NCBI GenBank assembly: GCA_946807835.1
Contig: OX327683.1
Coordinates: 31,927,001-31,991,000, forward strand
Direction of reading: 5' to 3'
Length of the DNA: 64,000 nt
DNA from: Ailanthus altissimus
Taxonomy: Eukaryota; Streptophyta; Magnoliopsida; Sapindales; Simaroubaceae
Shown here: positions 34,480 to 47,322 of the stretch, piece after piece
Layout of the letters: every line of letters starts with the position of its first letter
Numbering within the stretch: position 1 is the first letter of the stretch
Position numbers and translations under genes: made by a program
Notes under the pieces: generated by a model
Seen by the model: only the letters and a program-made list of their open reading frames with translations
Told to the model about the DNA's origin: nothing
Database searches by the model: none

Positions 34480-36700
34480 TTGAGCCCACAGAACTTACAA
34501 ATAAAATATTATTTAAAAAATATAAATATATAAAAGTAATATTAGATATTTTAAAAAATAATATGTTAAATAAATATTTGGTGTAATCAAATAATTTTAA
34601 AATTTATACCATTTTACCATATAATATTTATTTGATGCATTATTTATTGGGATACAATTGTTGAATTTTTGATTATGTATCATTCTAATATTATATGAAT
34701 ATTAATTATTTAATATTTATACAATAAATATTTTGAATAAAATAACTAATATTAAATAATATATAGTATGATATTTGTAAAGTTTCGCACATTGTATGAT
34801 CTGAAAAATTTTAAATTTGAATTAAAAGAGTTTAGATCATTGTTAAGAGTTATAAATATTAAGAGCTATCATTATTAAGAGTTAATAGATTATAAAAGTC
34901 AGCGAAATTTAAAGAGTTAGAACCTTACTTAAAATAGGACAAAAACTTAAAAATATATTAGCAATGACATAATTGTAAAAGTCAACGAAATCTAAAGAGT
35001 TAGAACCTTACCTGAAATGGGACAAAAACTTAAAAATATAGTAGTAATGACATAATTGTAAAGAGTTACAAATAGTATTATGAAATGTTATTGTACAAGT
35101 ATATTCTCAAACTTTATATTCTTAATCCATCTTCATTGATACGGGTCTGCTGATGAAAACCTTATCATATATAGATCAATGTATGTTTGTATCTAAATGG
35201 TTCAGATGATTAATTTTAGTAAACCATTTATTTAGTGGAAGCTCGTATAGGCATGCGAGTATTCAGTGATGACTGGGTATTGAACAAACTCAATAAGGAC
35301 CTCTAATAAACATCCTTTAAAGCCGTCAATAAAAAGTCTTCTCGAGTTGAGTAGTATTTGTAGTCCATTGACCTGAACACTATGGTAGACTTGTGAGTGA
35401 TCTATTATACTTAGGCTCTACAAATGTCAAAGACCTTACATGGTCTAACCGCTGAGTGTTGTTAGGTATAGTCCGGTACTCATGGAGTCTGATATGTGTA
35501 GATATGGGATTCGTCAGCTCATATGAGTGAATTGTATATCATGTTGCTCCAAGATTGTATTTTAGAAAAGAATTTTTCGTAGGATAAATAATATCGCAAG
35601 AGTGTTTGTGAATATTATTTATAGAAATACAAATCTGAATATATGTTTACGGTTGAGTATATAGAGACTTGACAGTGGTAATTTATGTCTTTGTTTTTCC
35701 AAAATATATATGACGGATGGATTATACAAATCTATATTAACCTCAACTTGTATGATTCAACGTGCCATTCTATAATTTTCATAACGTGTGTGTGAGGTAT
35801 CGTTTATAGACTTACAAAAGAATTTTGTGAGACAAACGGGTGTAAACCTAAAAAGTCTCATAATATGAAGTGTACTCATTAAGCATAGAGTAGCATCAAA
35901 TTGAATGATTCAATCTATGAAGATCTCGAAAAACGTAAATTATTTTAAGGCATCTTGAGAAACTAAAAAGGCTTAAGTTTTAGGCTTATGATGTTGAAAA
36001 ATGGCATGTGGGACTCGTCACTTCATCCCCTAATTAGTTGCCACATGTTATGAAGTGTGCAAAATATGTATTGTCATTCTTGTATTTAAAAGCATGAGGT
36101 AGCCATTAACTAATGCTTTAAAAAGCATTTTTGGCCACTAATTTTTTTTGTATTCGGCCAACTTATTAACTATGCCACCAAGATTAATTTGTTAGCATGA
36201 AGTGGCCAATATGAAAAAGCCTTGTCATGTTTAATAAATTAGGACAAATAGTAATTTTATTAGACAAGGGTGGCGACAAATGCTATATAAATGGTGGCTT
36301 CTTCACTTAATAATGTAAGTTAGAAAGAAAGATAGTAAAGAGTTACTAAAAATACTAATAGTTAGTGTACTGGCCGAGTAATACAGGAAATAAAAGTTAC
36401 TTCAATAATAATTCTTGCTAAGAGAGGATCCTAGCTATCATTCTAGCTCGAGGAATCCCATCACGTCTTGAATTAGAATTGTTCAAAACACGCTTTAAGA
36501 GTGAACTCCCTTTCATCTCATTAATGTAATGATACACACACACACACATTTATTTTATTCTGCTACATACATTTTATATATGAGACATGTAAAATTAAAA
36601 ATTAAAATATACACACTCACCCTATATACAGCACACTCACAATAATTTAAGATACAATTTGGGATGCCTAACATTACTCAATATATATTCCTTATCTCTG
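34480..36700. mobile_element. AT-rich MITE-like repeat, copy 1, split by LTR family B
   Basis: 34480-34658 together with 36642-36700 correspond to the uninterrupted copy at 38525-38735: AATATTAGATATTTTA.AAAATAATAT.., GATACAATTTGGGATGC/GATATAATTTGAAATG.. and CATTACT. No coding sequence. Ends not determined. Confidence 0.5.
34659..36641 (+). mobile_element. Copia LTR family B, solo-like copy 1
   Basis: It starts TGTTGAATTTTTGATTATGT and runs parallel to the LTR at 58437-60631: ATATGAATATTAATTATTTAATATTTATACAATAAA near 34694, CATTGTATGATCTGAAA near 34791, and several ACCTTAC/ACAAAAACTTAAAA segments. It ends near ..CACACTCACA. Flanks ACAAT (34654-34658) and ATAAT (36642-36646) fit a diverged 5-bp duplication. 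No interior is attached. Confidence 0.65.
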
Positions 36701-38524
36701 CGATCAGCTGATCTAGGGTGCTTGCTCTAAAGGTTAACCTTTATTGATACTAGAGCAACCAATGTGAAGCAGCTTATCATGGTGTCAATAATAGAAAGTA
36801 TATGTAACGATACCCATTATTAGGTAAAATTAAAAAAAAATCAACTAATAATTATTTTAGAAAACAAGAGTATTTTCAGATGATAAAGTTTAGAATTCGA
36901 TATACACACCATTTTCTATTCAACTTGTTGTCCTTTAAGAATTTGAGCCTAACCTTTTAAGATGGCCAAATCTAACTTAAAAGAGTATGGGGCTGACCTC
37001 TCTAACTCAACAAAGCTTACGATAGTCGAACACTCTTATCTAAGCCTCAGTCAAATTAGGACTTCAATGCCTACCATCTTGTAATCGAGCAATTGTCATC
37101 TTATAGAAAGAAAGTCCTTTTTAATTATAGACGAATATTCTTCAAATTGAGACCAAAGAGCCCACTCTTAGATTAACATATCTGCTTCTAACACATAATC
37201 AAGAAGTCTTAATATATGATAGATGAGCCTTTTTTTACATGAATAAAGCTGTTTACCAGCGATCCTCTTTATTTCCCCTATAAGCCTAAGCACTTCTTAT
37301 CTGAATCAATCACTCCTCAACAAGACTAGTTAGGATAGATTATTCTTTATCTAAGACAAACACTATTAATAATAAGAAAACTTCAAAAAAGTCTTAAAAT
37401 GATGTAAACACAATCTTTAAAGTGTCCCCAAACGAGTAGAACATGACACTTAAGAATCTATGAATAAATTAATTACACCCTCAAAGAAGTCTATAGAAGA
37501 ATAAAACTCTAGAAGGACGAGAAATATTTAGTAAAATGCTAAAATCATACCAAACTTTATGAACGAAGAGTATCCCCATTCGATAAGATAAATGATTCTT
37601 CTCTCAAAAAAACTTATTTTTTTATTACTCTTTTTTTATTTTTATATTATTTCTCAAAAACGTCATTAATTTGATTTAGACATCAAAGAGTTCTAATTGA
37701 GATCACCATAAATTAATCTTAACGATTTTTTTTTTTACAACATTGAAGCTTTTTTATTATCAAAAGATTTTTTGTGAGGAGTAGAAGTAATTTATTCAAT
37801 CTATCATAACTATTTCTGCAAGTATAAAAATTATTCGTTGGTGGAAAATTTTGAGTTTTACTTTTAGATTAAATAAAAAGCTCAAATCAAAAGTCAGCGC
37901 AACTTATATTTATGAATCAAGTATTAAAATTTAACAGATAAATAACTTAAATTAAATAGAAAGAGCACTATACATTATTGAAAACATTCCATAGTATTTA
38001 CTGAAAAAATTTCACAATCAATTTTTCATAATGAAGTATCATTCATTTCAGTAATTAATTTGTGAGCCCAAAGAATCCGCAAGTAAGTTTCTTTAAGAAT
38101 AAATTTAAAAATAAAATATGTATGAAGAGGAGTTGTCCCATTAATCAACATGAGGAGGTTCATTGGACAAAACAATAGCCAATAATAAAAAAAATAGATG
38201 TAGATTAATTTGTACACTAATGTAAGTTTATATGGGTGTATGTTATAAGGCTAGGCAAAGCTTCACCTAGTAATGACTTGGACTCTTTGTAAAGTTTATA
38301 ATATCATAATGATAGAGACATTTAAATACGAAGGAAAAAAAAAAAAATCAGTAGAACTGTAACCTATTCCTGCATTTCCTAGTTCCCAAGTTTCATAACC
38401 ACGGAAACTTTTTCATTTTTTAATTTTATTTTGTATTTTATTGATTTTTTTTACTTAATAAAAGTAACTCAATGCCTTCTTTTGTACTTAAATAAAAGAG
38501 AAATACCCGACTTACAAAGTCGGA
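36701..38524. other. Unclassified spacer, possible retroelement debris
   Basis: Multiple stretches like GACCTCTCTAACTCAACAAA and GTCGAACACTCTTATCTAAG look like decayed repeat sequence. No frame or terminal structure could be recognised. Confidence 0.3.
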
Positions 38525-38735
38525 ACACAAATTTTATATATGGTAATAAAAAATAATATTAGATATTTTAAATTATATTTTAAAAAATAATATATTAAAC
38601 AAATATTAGATAATAAAATAGTATAAATTTTAAAATTAATTATTACGCTCAATGTTTACTCAACACATTATTTTTTAGAATACAATTTGAGATATAATTT
38701 GAAATGTTTTGCATTACTTGACAATAAATATTACC
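38525..38735. repeat. AT-rich MITE-like repeat, copy 2
   Basis: Uninterrupted relative of the repeat split at 34658/36642. It reads AATATTAGATATTTTAAATT.. then GAATACAATTTGAGATATAA. Confidence 0.5.
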
Positions 38736-39031
38736 CTACAAGAATAGTTTTCAACAACAAAATTAACACAATCTCAAATAATGACTCTGTTTTGAACGCG
38801 AATAAAATCTTACATTGACAAGAAATAAAGAAGATGATGAGTATATAATGAGTGAACTATATCTTCATTGGTATAAAATATTTTGGGTAGAGCGTAAGAA
38901 TAAAATTACAAAGGTTTAGACCTAAAGTAAACAATATCATACAAATATAGAGATATATTTGGTTTGTTAGGCTCGTAACAGTCCTCATACCAATGGAGAT
39001 ACAATTCATTCTTTTTATACTCATTATTCTC

Positions 39032-39275
39032 CTTATTTCTTACTAATGTGGGACTTTGTTTGCTTCCTTAACTATCATTTTCTCAAATAAAGTACCACAC
39101 ACAGACTCCACTTAAATGATATCTCACCCGTTTATCTTCCATACAAGAAGATCTTCATCTTTATTTCTTACTAATGAGACTTTGTTTACTTTCTTAACAA
39201 TTCTCCCATCGAATAAAAGACCACACACAATCTCTCCTCAAATAATATCTCATCTATTCATCTTCCACACAAGAA
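39032..39275 (+). repeat. About 120-bp tandem repeat, two copies
   Basis: TTTCTTACTAATG.GGGACTTTGTTT..CTTAAC..CCACACACA..ATCTCA.C..TTCATCTTCCA.ACAAGAAG occurs at about 39032-39153 and again at 39155-39275 with scattered changes. Confidence 0.7.
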
Positions 39276-40270
39276 GGTCTCGCTCCTAACATTCTACTAC
39301 TTATTTTCACTGTGTTGCTTCCACACGCCTTACGTGAAGCACTGAAGTACTGCCTACTTTGAGAGCCAGCTCTAGCAGGTTAACTCTGTTAGTGCATTAA
39401 AAGGTGCATGCATGTGATTGTGTATATATTGAAATTTTTTAAATATATGTCCAACATACATTACGCAGCATAATAAAATAATAAAATCAATTTATACATA
39501 TTACAACTGACTCAAAAACAATACAAGAATCGAATACATATCCTTTTAGACGATTCAGTGAAGATTGTTGAACTTGAAAGCCATTTAAGCTTACAATGAA
39601 GTCCTCTGTTAAACAATTCTAGACTCCAACATTTGATAAAATTAGAGTAGCTAGAATTTGATCAGTATTTTGTGCATGAATCAAAAACAAATTCAACATT
39701 TTAACTAGTTGAAGCATCAAATGCTTAAAATGGTGTTTTAAGACTAAAATGCAACTTTTTCATCTTATTCTTCTACACAGAAAGATCTCGTTCCTAACAT
39801 TCTGCTACTCATCTTCATTGTGTTGCTTCTACATGCCTTATGTGAAGTACCAAAGTACCGCCTATTTTGAAAGCCAGCTCTATCAGGTCAACTTTATTAG
39901 TACTTTAAAGGGTGCATATGATTGTATATATATTGAAAATTTTTAAATGTATGTCTAACATACATTACGCAATAGAATAAAATAATCAAATCAATATATA
40001 CACATTATAAATGAATCAAAAATAGTATAAGAATCGAATACATACCCTTGTAGACGATTTGGTGAAGATTGTTGCACTTGAAAGTCATTTAAGCTCACAA
40101 TGAAGTCCTCTCTAAAACAATTCTAGACTCCAACATTTGGTGAAATTAGAGTAATTAGAATGGTAGCCTTTGATCAATATTTCATGCAGGAATAAAAATA
40201 AAGTCAAACACTTTAACTAGTTGAAGCATCAAGTGCTTAAAATGATATTTTGAGACCTAAATGCAACTTT
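39261..40270 (+). repeat. About 500-bp tandem duplication at the edge of LTR family B
   Basis: The segment from CTACACAAGAAGGTCTCG-like sequence through AACATTCT..CACTGTGTTGCTTC..CTAGTTGAAGCATCAA appears at about 39261-39760 and again at 39765-40270. The unit includes both flanking DNA and the end of the family B LTR, so it arose after the LTR inserted. Confidence 0.7.
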
Positions 40271-40437
40271 TTCAAAGTTTGCATTTTTTTCACAAATGCT
40301 TTGCACGAATATTGCTTTCAACAACTTTAATTCTATACCAAATGAAACTCATTTTAATTGTTTTGTTAAGCCTAAGACTTTCAAGTGCACACATGTCTTA
40401 CATGTAGCCATGTGATGCCATGTAGGCTTATGCATGA

Positions 40438-40490
40438 GTGACAAATGTCACTCATCCATACACACACTTTGTATGGTTGACATTTGTCAC
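40438..40490. repeat. Hairpin inside LTR family B copy 2
   Basis: GTGACAAATGTCA and its exact reverse complement TGACATTTGTCAC bracket CCATACA..TGTATGG, giving a stem of about 20 bp with a short bulge and a loop near CACACT. It may be an internal insertion remnant. Confidence 0.75.
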
Positions 40491-40885
40491 ATGCATGCTG
40501 CAATTTGTTACACAAATGGCCATGCATGGATGCCATATGTGTATTTGCACTTTTCCATGCAATATGGACCTATTTGCACCATTTACAAACTACGGTTTCC
40601 ACTTTTCAAATAGGTCTTAAAACATATCTTACTTTCTGAAATCTTCCCGGATTGATCCATACGATCCGTACCACTACTTCTATGCTCAACAAGTACACTT
40701 CATATTATGAGACTCTCTAGATTCATACCCATTTGTCTTACAGAACATTTCCACAAGTCTGTAAACCATGCCTTACACACACGTTATAGATATTACAAGA
40801 CGGTGCATTGAACTATATAAGTTGAGGTCAACCATATCCGTATAATCCCTCTGTTACCTATATCCTTGAAAAAGTAGAGATATAG

Positions 40886-43584
40886 TGTAGTAACCAGTAT
40901 CCACGAATGGTAAGAATAAGTATTTATATATGTATAAATATACATATTTTATTTGTATGTTGGTGATACTTGATTTATATATTGTTATTAGTAGTGTTTG
41001 TATAGGTTAAGGTCATACTATTAGCATTGGGTTTAATTGCAAGACTTTAGATTTATTTTAGGGACCAAATTGTAATACTTTGAAAGTTTTGGGGGTAAAT
41101 TCGTAAATACCAAAAATTAGCCACTAGTATAAAAATACAATTTTAAAACCCTAATTATCTCATTTTGGTCGAGCTACCTCTTTTAGAGAGAGAGAAGAGA
41201 GAAAAAGAGGGGAGAGAAAGAGAAGAAGGAGAAGAAAAAGAAGAAGAAATTAGAATTTTAAATTTTAAGAGGTATATCACAACTATTTCTCAATTTATTG
41301 GTGTTAATTATGTTAATTTCCTTAAGTTTTGATTTCTGAAAATATTTATAATTGAGGATTTGATGTGTATTTCGTATGATATTTTGAGAATTGATGATGA
41401 TCTATAAGATAGTTTGATAAATTATGATGGATTGTAGAATTTCTGCTTGATAGTCTCTTGATCCAAGAATTTTATAAATTGTTGTGATTTTTAATTTTGA
41501 GTATATTAAATTATACATGTTTAGGATCATCTAAGACTTTGAATCGATTCAAAATTCTACAAATTAATTTTTTTGTGAATTTACCAAAATGACCTTAAAA
41601 TTCTAGAAATTTCCTATGTGAATAGTATAATACAATGAAAAATAATTTTTGTCCTACTGAATGATCTTCAAAAATTATAAATTTATGGAATATGATAATT
41701 TTATATGTCTAATATGATATACTTAGAATTGAGAATTTAGATCAATGTGGTTGAAGTGTTATGATTTTCTAAAATGTATCAGCTCATTGTAGTATTTGAT
41801 TATCAGATTTTTAAAGCTATGGAATAAAATAGTTTTAAAATACTTTTGGCAGTGATTTGGAAGTAAAATATTTATCATGGACTGAGATATGTGTTAAGAG
41901 TAATTATGTGGTAGTTTTATAATTTTTGAGTTAGTATATGATTCTATAAAATTAGGAGATTGAATACTGTTCAGTAAGTATCTTGATCTTGTCAGGTTAG
42001 TAGTTTGGATTCGATGGTATGTATGAAATGGATTGTGTAAGAATTTTGATATAATATTCATATATAAGAAGGATATATGAGTCAAGAATGATATATTCTG
42101 ATTTTGGAGTAATTGGACATCATTTGATATATTAGAAAATTTTGTTAAATGTAAGTGGTCAGAATGACAGGTTTTGACAAACCAAGTATTTAGACCAATT
42201 TGATGTGATAAATGCATTGTGTATAATTTTGTAAGCTATTTAAAGTATTTTGTGTCAATTGTGAGGCTTATGAAAGGATTAATCTCCATTGATAGGTTAA
42301 GGAGATTTAAGCATTGTAGCTGAAAGTGTTAAGAGGTAAGTATACTAGACTTTTTACTGAAATCACAATAAACATAGTAATTGTTTTGTATGATTTTGCA
42401 AATGGGGTTAAGAATATGTTTATGTTATCTCAAAGTATATTTTGATATGAAATGTGAATATATGTTTATGAATATGAGCATTGATATTGAGCATGGACAT
42501 ACATGTATTTTTGAAAATGAGCTTTCAAAATAAGATGTGTTTAATAAAGAAAGCTTTTGAAGTGTAATATGTCCATGAGAAATATTTTATGTTTTGAGGG
42601 TACTTGAACTCACTGTTAACTTAGTAGGCATTTTATGTGATTTGTGGAGCCTTTATGTGTGGCCTTTCCTTCGGGATTGGTATATGTTATGTGTTCCGTA
42701 TGTAGGGAGGATCCTATTGGTACCTAAAGGAAGAGTGAGTCATCACATTCGTGTGGTGGCGTATTGGTGCATGTGAGAGGACTCACCGATGATCAGGGTG
42801 AGGGTTTGGCTTTTACCTTCGGGCATAAGCATTATATATGTGTAATTTAAAGGCCTCACTTGTACTATTCCTCTCATACGGTATGTCACCTACGAGTGAC
42901 ATTTGGCTCATTATGTGATATGTAAGTCCTACTAAATAGTAGTTGAGTGATGGTATTCCTATTATGTGTTTTGAAATAATGTGTAAGCGCTTACATGATA
43001 TGTGATTTGATAAGATTATGATTTTGATTGATCACAGCATATCATACATATGCATTGTGTACATATATGTATTTGTATTTGATATATGAAAAATTAGTAT
43101 GCTTACTGAGTTTTATACTCATTATAGTTTATGGCGATTTCAGGTAAATAAGGTACATGTGTGCTTAGCGGATTTGGCAAGGCTTCTGCTGTTCCTTGGG
43201 TTCCCTAAGTTGTTAGGTTACTAAGTGTTTCATTTGGGAACACGTGAGATAAGATATTTGATTTGTCCCTGTTGAATAAATACTTATGTATTATTTTATT
43301 GTGTGTGGTTGGATTTAGTTTAAGTTTCACCAAGTGTAGTAATGGATTGATTTTAAGTAAGAATTTGCAATGAATATATTCTGGGCTTCCGATAACAAAG
43401 TTGCTACTGGTGACGTAGTAGAGTGCTAATCTCTGAGAAAACTCTGTGTATCTCCGGTTTACTAATTATCCCAGTCATAATTCAATTGCTATAATTCTAA
43501 AAGAAATTAAAATGAATGTTTAAGTATTATTGAATGAATGTAAGTGATGTCGTGTGTCAGATCTTTTGGGTCTGGGGCGTGACA
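40886..43584 (+). mobile_element. Family A solo LTR in LTR family B
   Basis: TGTAGTAACCAG..GGGGCGTGACA, 2699 bp, flanked by a perfect duplication TATAG (40881-40885 and 43585-43589). It is the third family A locus in the window and the second solo LTR. Confidence 0.92.
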
Positions 43585-44490
43585 TATAGATCATCACAGT
43601 TAAATCTTTATATGCTCGACTGTAAACTTATCTTCAAATTTATATTTTTTTAAACAATATCCGTAAACTCCTTTGCAATATTGTTTATTTACGGATATTG
43701 TTTAACACTATGGAAAAATATTTTTTGGATTTTATACTTGTGGCCACAAGATTTCTTGAAATACAATCTTGGAGTATTAAGATATACAACTCACTTATAT
43801 GAACTGACAGATCCCATATCTATGCACACCGAACTCTATGAGTATCAAACCAAACCCAATTACACCTAGTGATTAGATCATGAAAGGTCTCTGACATGCG
43901 TGGAACCAAATTATGATGGATCACTCACAAGCCTATTGTGGCCCTCAAGTCAAAGAATCATGAATACTATTTAACTCGAGAAGATCTTCCATTAACGACT
44001 TTATGGGATATCTATTAGAGGTCATCGTGCGTCTGTTCAGTATTCAGTCCTTACTAAATACCTAAATGCCTATACAGACTTCTGTTAAGTTTATAGTCTA
44101 CTAAGACTAACTATTTGAACAATTTAGATATAGATTTACACTAATTTGAAAGGACTATCGATCGACCCATGTCTATAACCATAGATCGAGAATGATGTTT
44201 TTGAGAACATATTGCCCAATGATATTTATTAGCACTATTTAAAACTCTTTGCAACTACGTCATTACTATATTATTCTTAGGTCTTTATCTCTATTTTAGA
44301 TAAGGTTCTAACTCTCCAGAATTGCTAACTTTAACGCTGATCTAAACTCTTTTAGATCAAATTTGAACTCCTTTAGATTTACAATGTCTAAAAAAGTTAC
44401 AAGCTTATTACCATATAATTATGTATTGACGATTATTATTGAAATATTTACTGTATATCGAAATGACACATAATCACCATCTATAATAAA

Positions 44491-44887
44491 TTTCTCATCA
44501 CTACATTGGTTGACATGCTTTATGTGAAGCCCAGAGCACACCATTGCATGTCCATAGAACTTAATCACAGATTTCATTGTAAGCAAATTGCGGCTTACTA
44601 GGCTCACCACTTTCTCGCTCGACATCAAAATTTTCTTCACATGACTCACTCTAGGGCATGACTTTTATACCACTATTAGGTGACCAACGAGCCACATATA
44701 TCTTCACATTAGTATAATATTGTCAACTTTGGACCTAAGCACCCCCCCCTCCCCCATGTTTATGCTCTTGGGCTCCTAACAGACTCAATCAAAGATCATT
44801 ACAATTAAATAACGACTTGACCAAAGATCATTATAGTTTGGTATAATATTGTTCACCTCAAAATATTTGGTTGCCTAATATTTGTTT
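44491..44887. other. Spacer between LTR family B copy 2 and a copia relic
   Basis: No recognisable gene. It contains a C-rich run (CCCCCCCTCCCCC) near 44742-44755. The minus-strand ORF at 44419-44649 overlaps the LTR end and shows no family features. Confidence 0.35.
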
Positions 44888-45045
44888 ATGTGAACGAGGA
44901 GATATTAGAACTAGAGCTATCAAGGAGATATTTATAGGGTATTTCGAATGTGTAAAAGGATACAAGGTATGATATAGAGAGTTGATACCACCAAAGAGTA
45001 TCGTAAGCCATGATGTGATGTTCGATGAGACAACCATGTTGAAAA
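44888..45045 (+). pseudogene. Copia integrase C-terminal fragment
   Basis: The frame reads RAIKGIFIGYFECVKGYKVW..ELIPPKSIVSHDVMFDETTML, matching the usual end of copia integrase (C.KGY..W..E..R.I.SRDV.F.E). Truncated on the left. Confidence 0.8.
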
Positions 45046-47322
45046 TGTTAACGTATTTTTGAGTGTATGTATGTGATTGTGTACATGTTGAAAAACTTAA
45101 ATATATGTCTCACATATACGATTTTCAACATAAATAAATATATAATCAACATGTACACAAGTAAATTGAATTATAAATAAGTTAAGATTGCAAAAACATA
45201 CATTTGAAGAACTTCGGTAAAGATTTCGAATTTTGGAGCTCACCTTAAAGTCTACCCTTGAACAATTCTAGTCCACAATAATCCGGTGGGAATATGGAAT
45301 TAGAATGATAGCTTTGATTAATTTCTAACAACATGTATTCAAACTCTTTCAATACATATATATTTGTTTTCAAGAAAATATATTGTTTAAGCAACTCTTG
45401 CATAACTCCTTTGAAACTATTTTTTATTCAAGTATATTTTTATCCAACTCTTGTCTAAAAATTATTTTTGCTTCTTAATTTTCTTGCTTTTTTTTTTTTA
45501 GCATGGCCGGATGCTGAAAATTGAGAGAGAATTGATCAAATTAATTTCCCTCTTTAGTGGTTGAACCACTTTCATTTAATTTTTGTTGGCCACCAATGTT
45601 TTTTCTTTTTATTAGTGCCTATTCATTAAATAAATTTATAGCAATATTAATTAATACAAATAAAATAAAAATGACATCTTCATTTTCTTTTATTATTGTG
45701 TTACTGTAATTTAATTACCCACTTTATAAAAATTAAAACATTTTTAATTTTATAAATTTTATTAACTTTACTTCAACGGTGTTCCATCATTCATAATATC
45801 ATATCATTATTGATAGGCCATCGTAATAATTGTTTATACCCTCATTGACATTTATAATAACAATTATTATATAAAATATTTAATTAATTATTCAAAATAT
45901 TTTGAATAATTATTTTAACTTATTTATTTTTACTAGTAAAGTTAATAAGTCAATTTAAGGTAAAAATAATTTATTGACCAAATTATGCCACTTGTCAACA
46001 TCCCACTAGTTAGTAACTTAAGTCAGTTAATTATATAATATACTTAACAATTAATTCTTGACAAATGCACATCTCAATGGATTTTTAAACAAATATCTGG
46101 TTTGCTATAATTTTATAGATCAAATTATTGAATCCAATATGTTACCCTAGTGCGCAACGAGTACACTTCATATTGTGAGACTCTTTAGGTCCACGCCTAA
46201 TTTGTCATATGAAAATTCTCTACACGTTTGTAAATGATACTCCACACACACATTACGCATATTACAAAGTAGCGCATTAAACTATACAAGTTGAGGTTAT
46301 AGAATATACATATAATCCCTTCGTCATTGATATCCCAAAAGAACAGAGATATAGATCATCACCATCAAATCTCTATTTGCCCAACTTTGAATTTATCTCT
46401 AAATTTGTATTTTCATAAACAATATTCGCAAACACTTTTGCGATATTGTTTAGCCTTATAGAAACTATTCTCAAGGTTTATAGTTATGGCCACGAGATTT
46501 TTTGAAATACAATCTCGGAATATCAGGATATACAACTCACCCATATGAGCTGACGAATCCTATATCTACGCACACTGGACTTTATGAGCATTGGACCATA
46601 CCCAATGACACCAAACTGTCAGACTATAAAAGGTTTCTGACATGTGTGAAACCAAGGTATAGTGGATTACTCATAAGCCCATTGTGGCGCTTAGGTCAAA
46701 GGACCACGAATACTACTTAACTCGAAAGACCTTCCATTAATGGCCTTGTGAGATGTCTATTGAAGGTATTCGTGAGTCTATTCAGTACCCAGTCCTCACT
46801 GAATACCTGTATCTCTATACGAGCTTTTGCTAAGCTCATAGTTTATTAAGACTAATAATCTGAACCATATAGATATAAATATGCACTAATTTATATTATT
46901 GAATTTCGTCGATAGACTCGCATCGATGAAATTAGATCAAGAATATAGTGTTTGCAAACATACTTACATAATGATATTTCCTAGTACCATATGCAACTCT
47001 TTGCAGCTTTGTCATTACTAATATATTCTCAGGTCTTTGTCCCATTTTAGACAAGGCTCTAACTCTTTAAATTTCACTAACTCTTATAACCTGCTAACTC
47101 TTAACACTTATAACTTTTAGTGTTGCTAATTCTAAACACTGATCTAAACTCCTTTAGACCAGATCTAAACTTCTTCAGATCATACAATGTCTGAAACATT
47201 ACCAGTATCTTATCATTTAATAATTAATAATATTAACTATTTTATTAAAAATATTAATTGTATAAATATTATAGTTAAATATTTACACATAATTGGATAG
47301 CATGTAAGCATAAATTCTAACA
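45046..47322 (-). mobile_element. LTR family B solo LTR, copy 3
   Basis: 2277 bp, + strand TGTTAACG..ATTCTAACA. Flanks are GAAAA (45041-45045) and GAAAG (47323-47327), a 5-bp duplication with one change. It splits the copia pol frame. Its reverse strand starts TGTTAGAATTTATGCTTACA, alignable with the 58437 copy (TGTTGGAGCTGGTGCTCACG). Confidence 0.82.

Larger units (their letters stand above)
39387..44490 (-). mobile_element. Copia LTR family B, copy 2, split by a family A solo LTR
   Basis: The left edge TGTTAGTGCATTAAAAGGTG matches the left edge of 45046 (TGTTAACGTATTTTTGAGTG). After the family A insertion it resumes at 43590 with GATCATCAC..AAATCTTTATATGC, matching 46350 onward (GATCATCACCATCAAATCTC), and continues through CAATATCCGTAAACTCC and GTTACAAGCTTATTACCATA to about 44490. 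The right end is decayed. No interior is attached. Confidence 0.75.
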
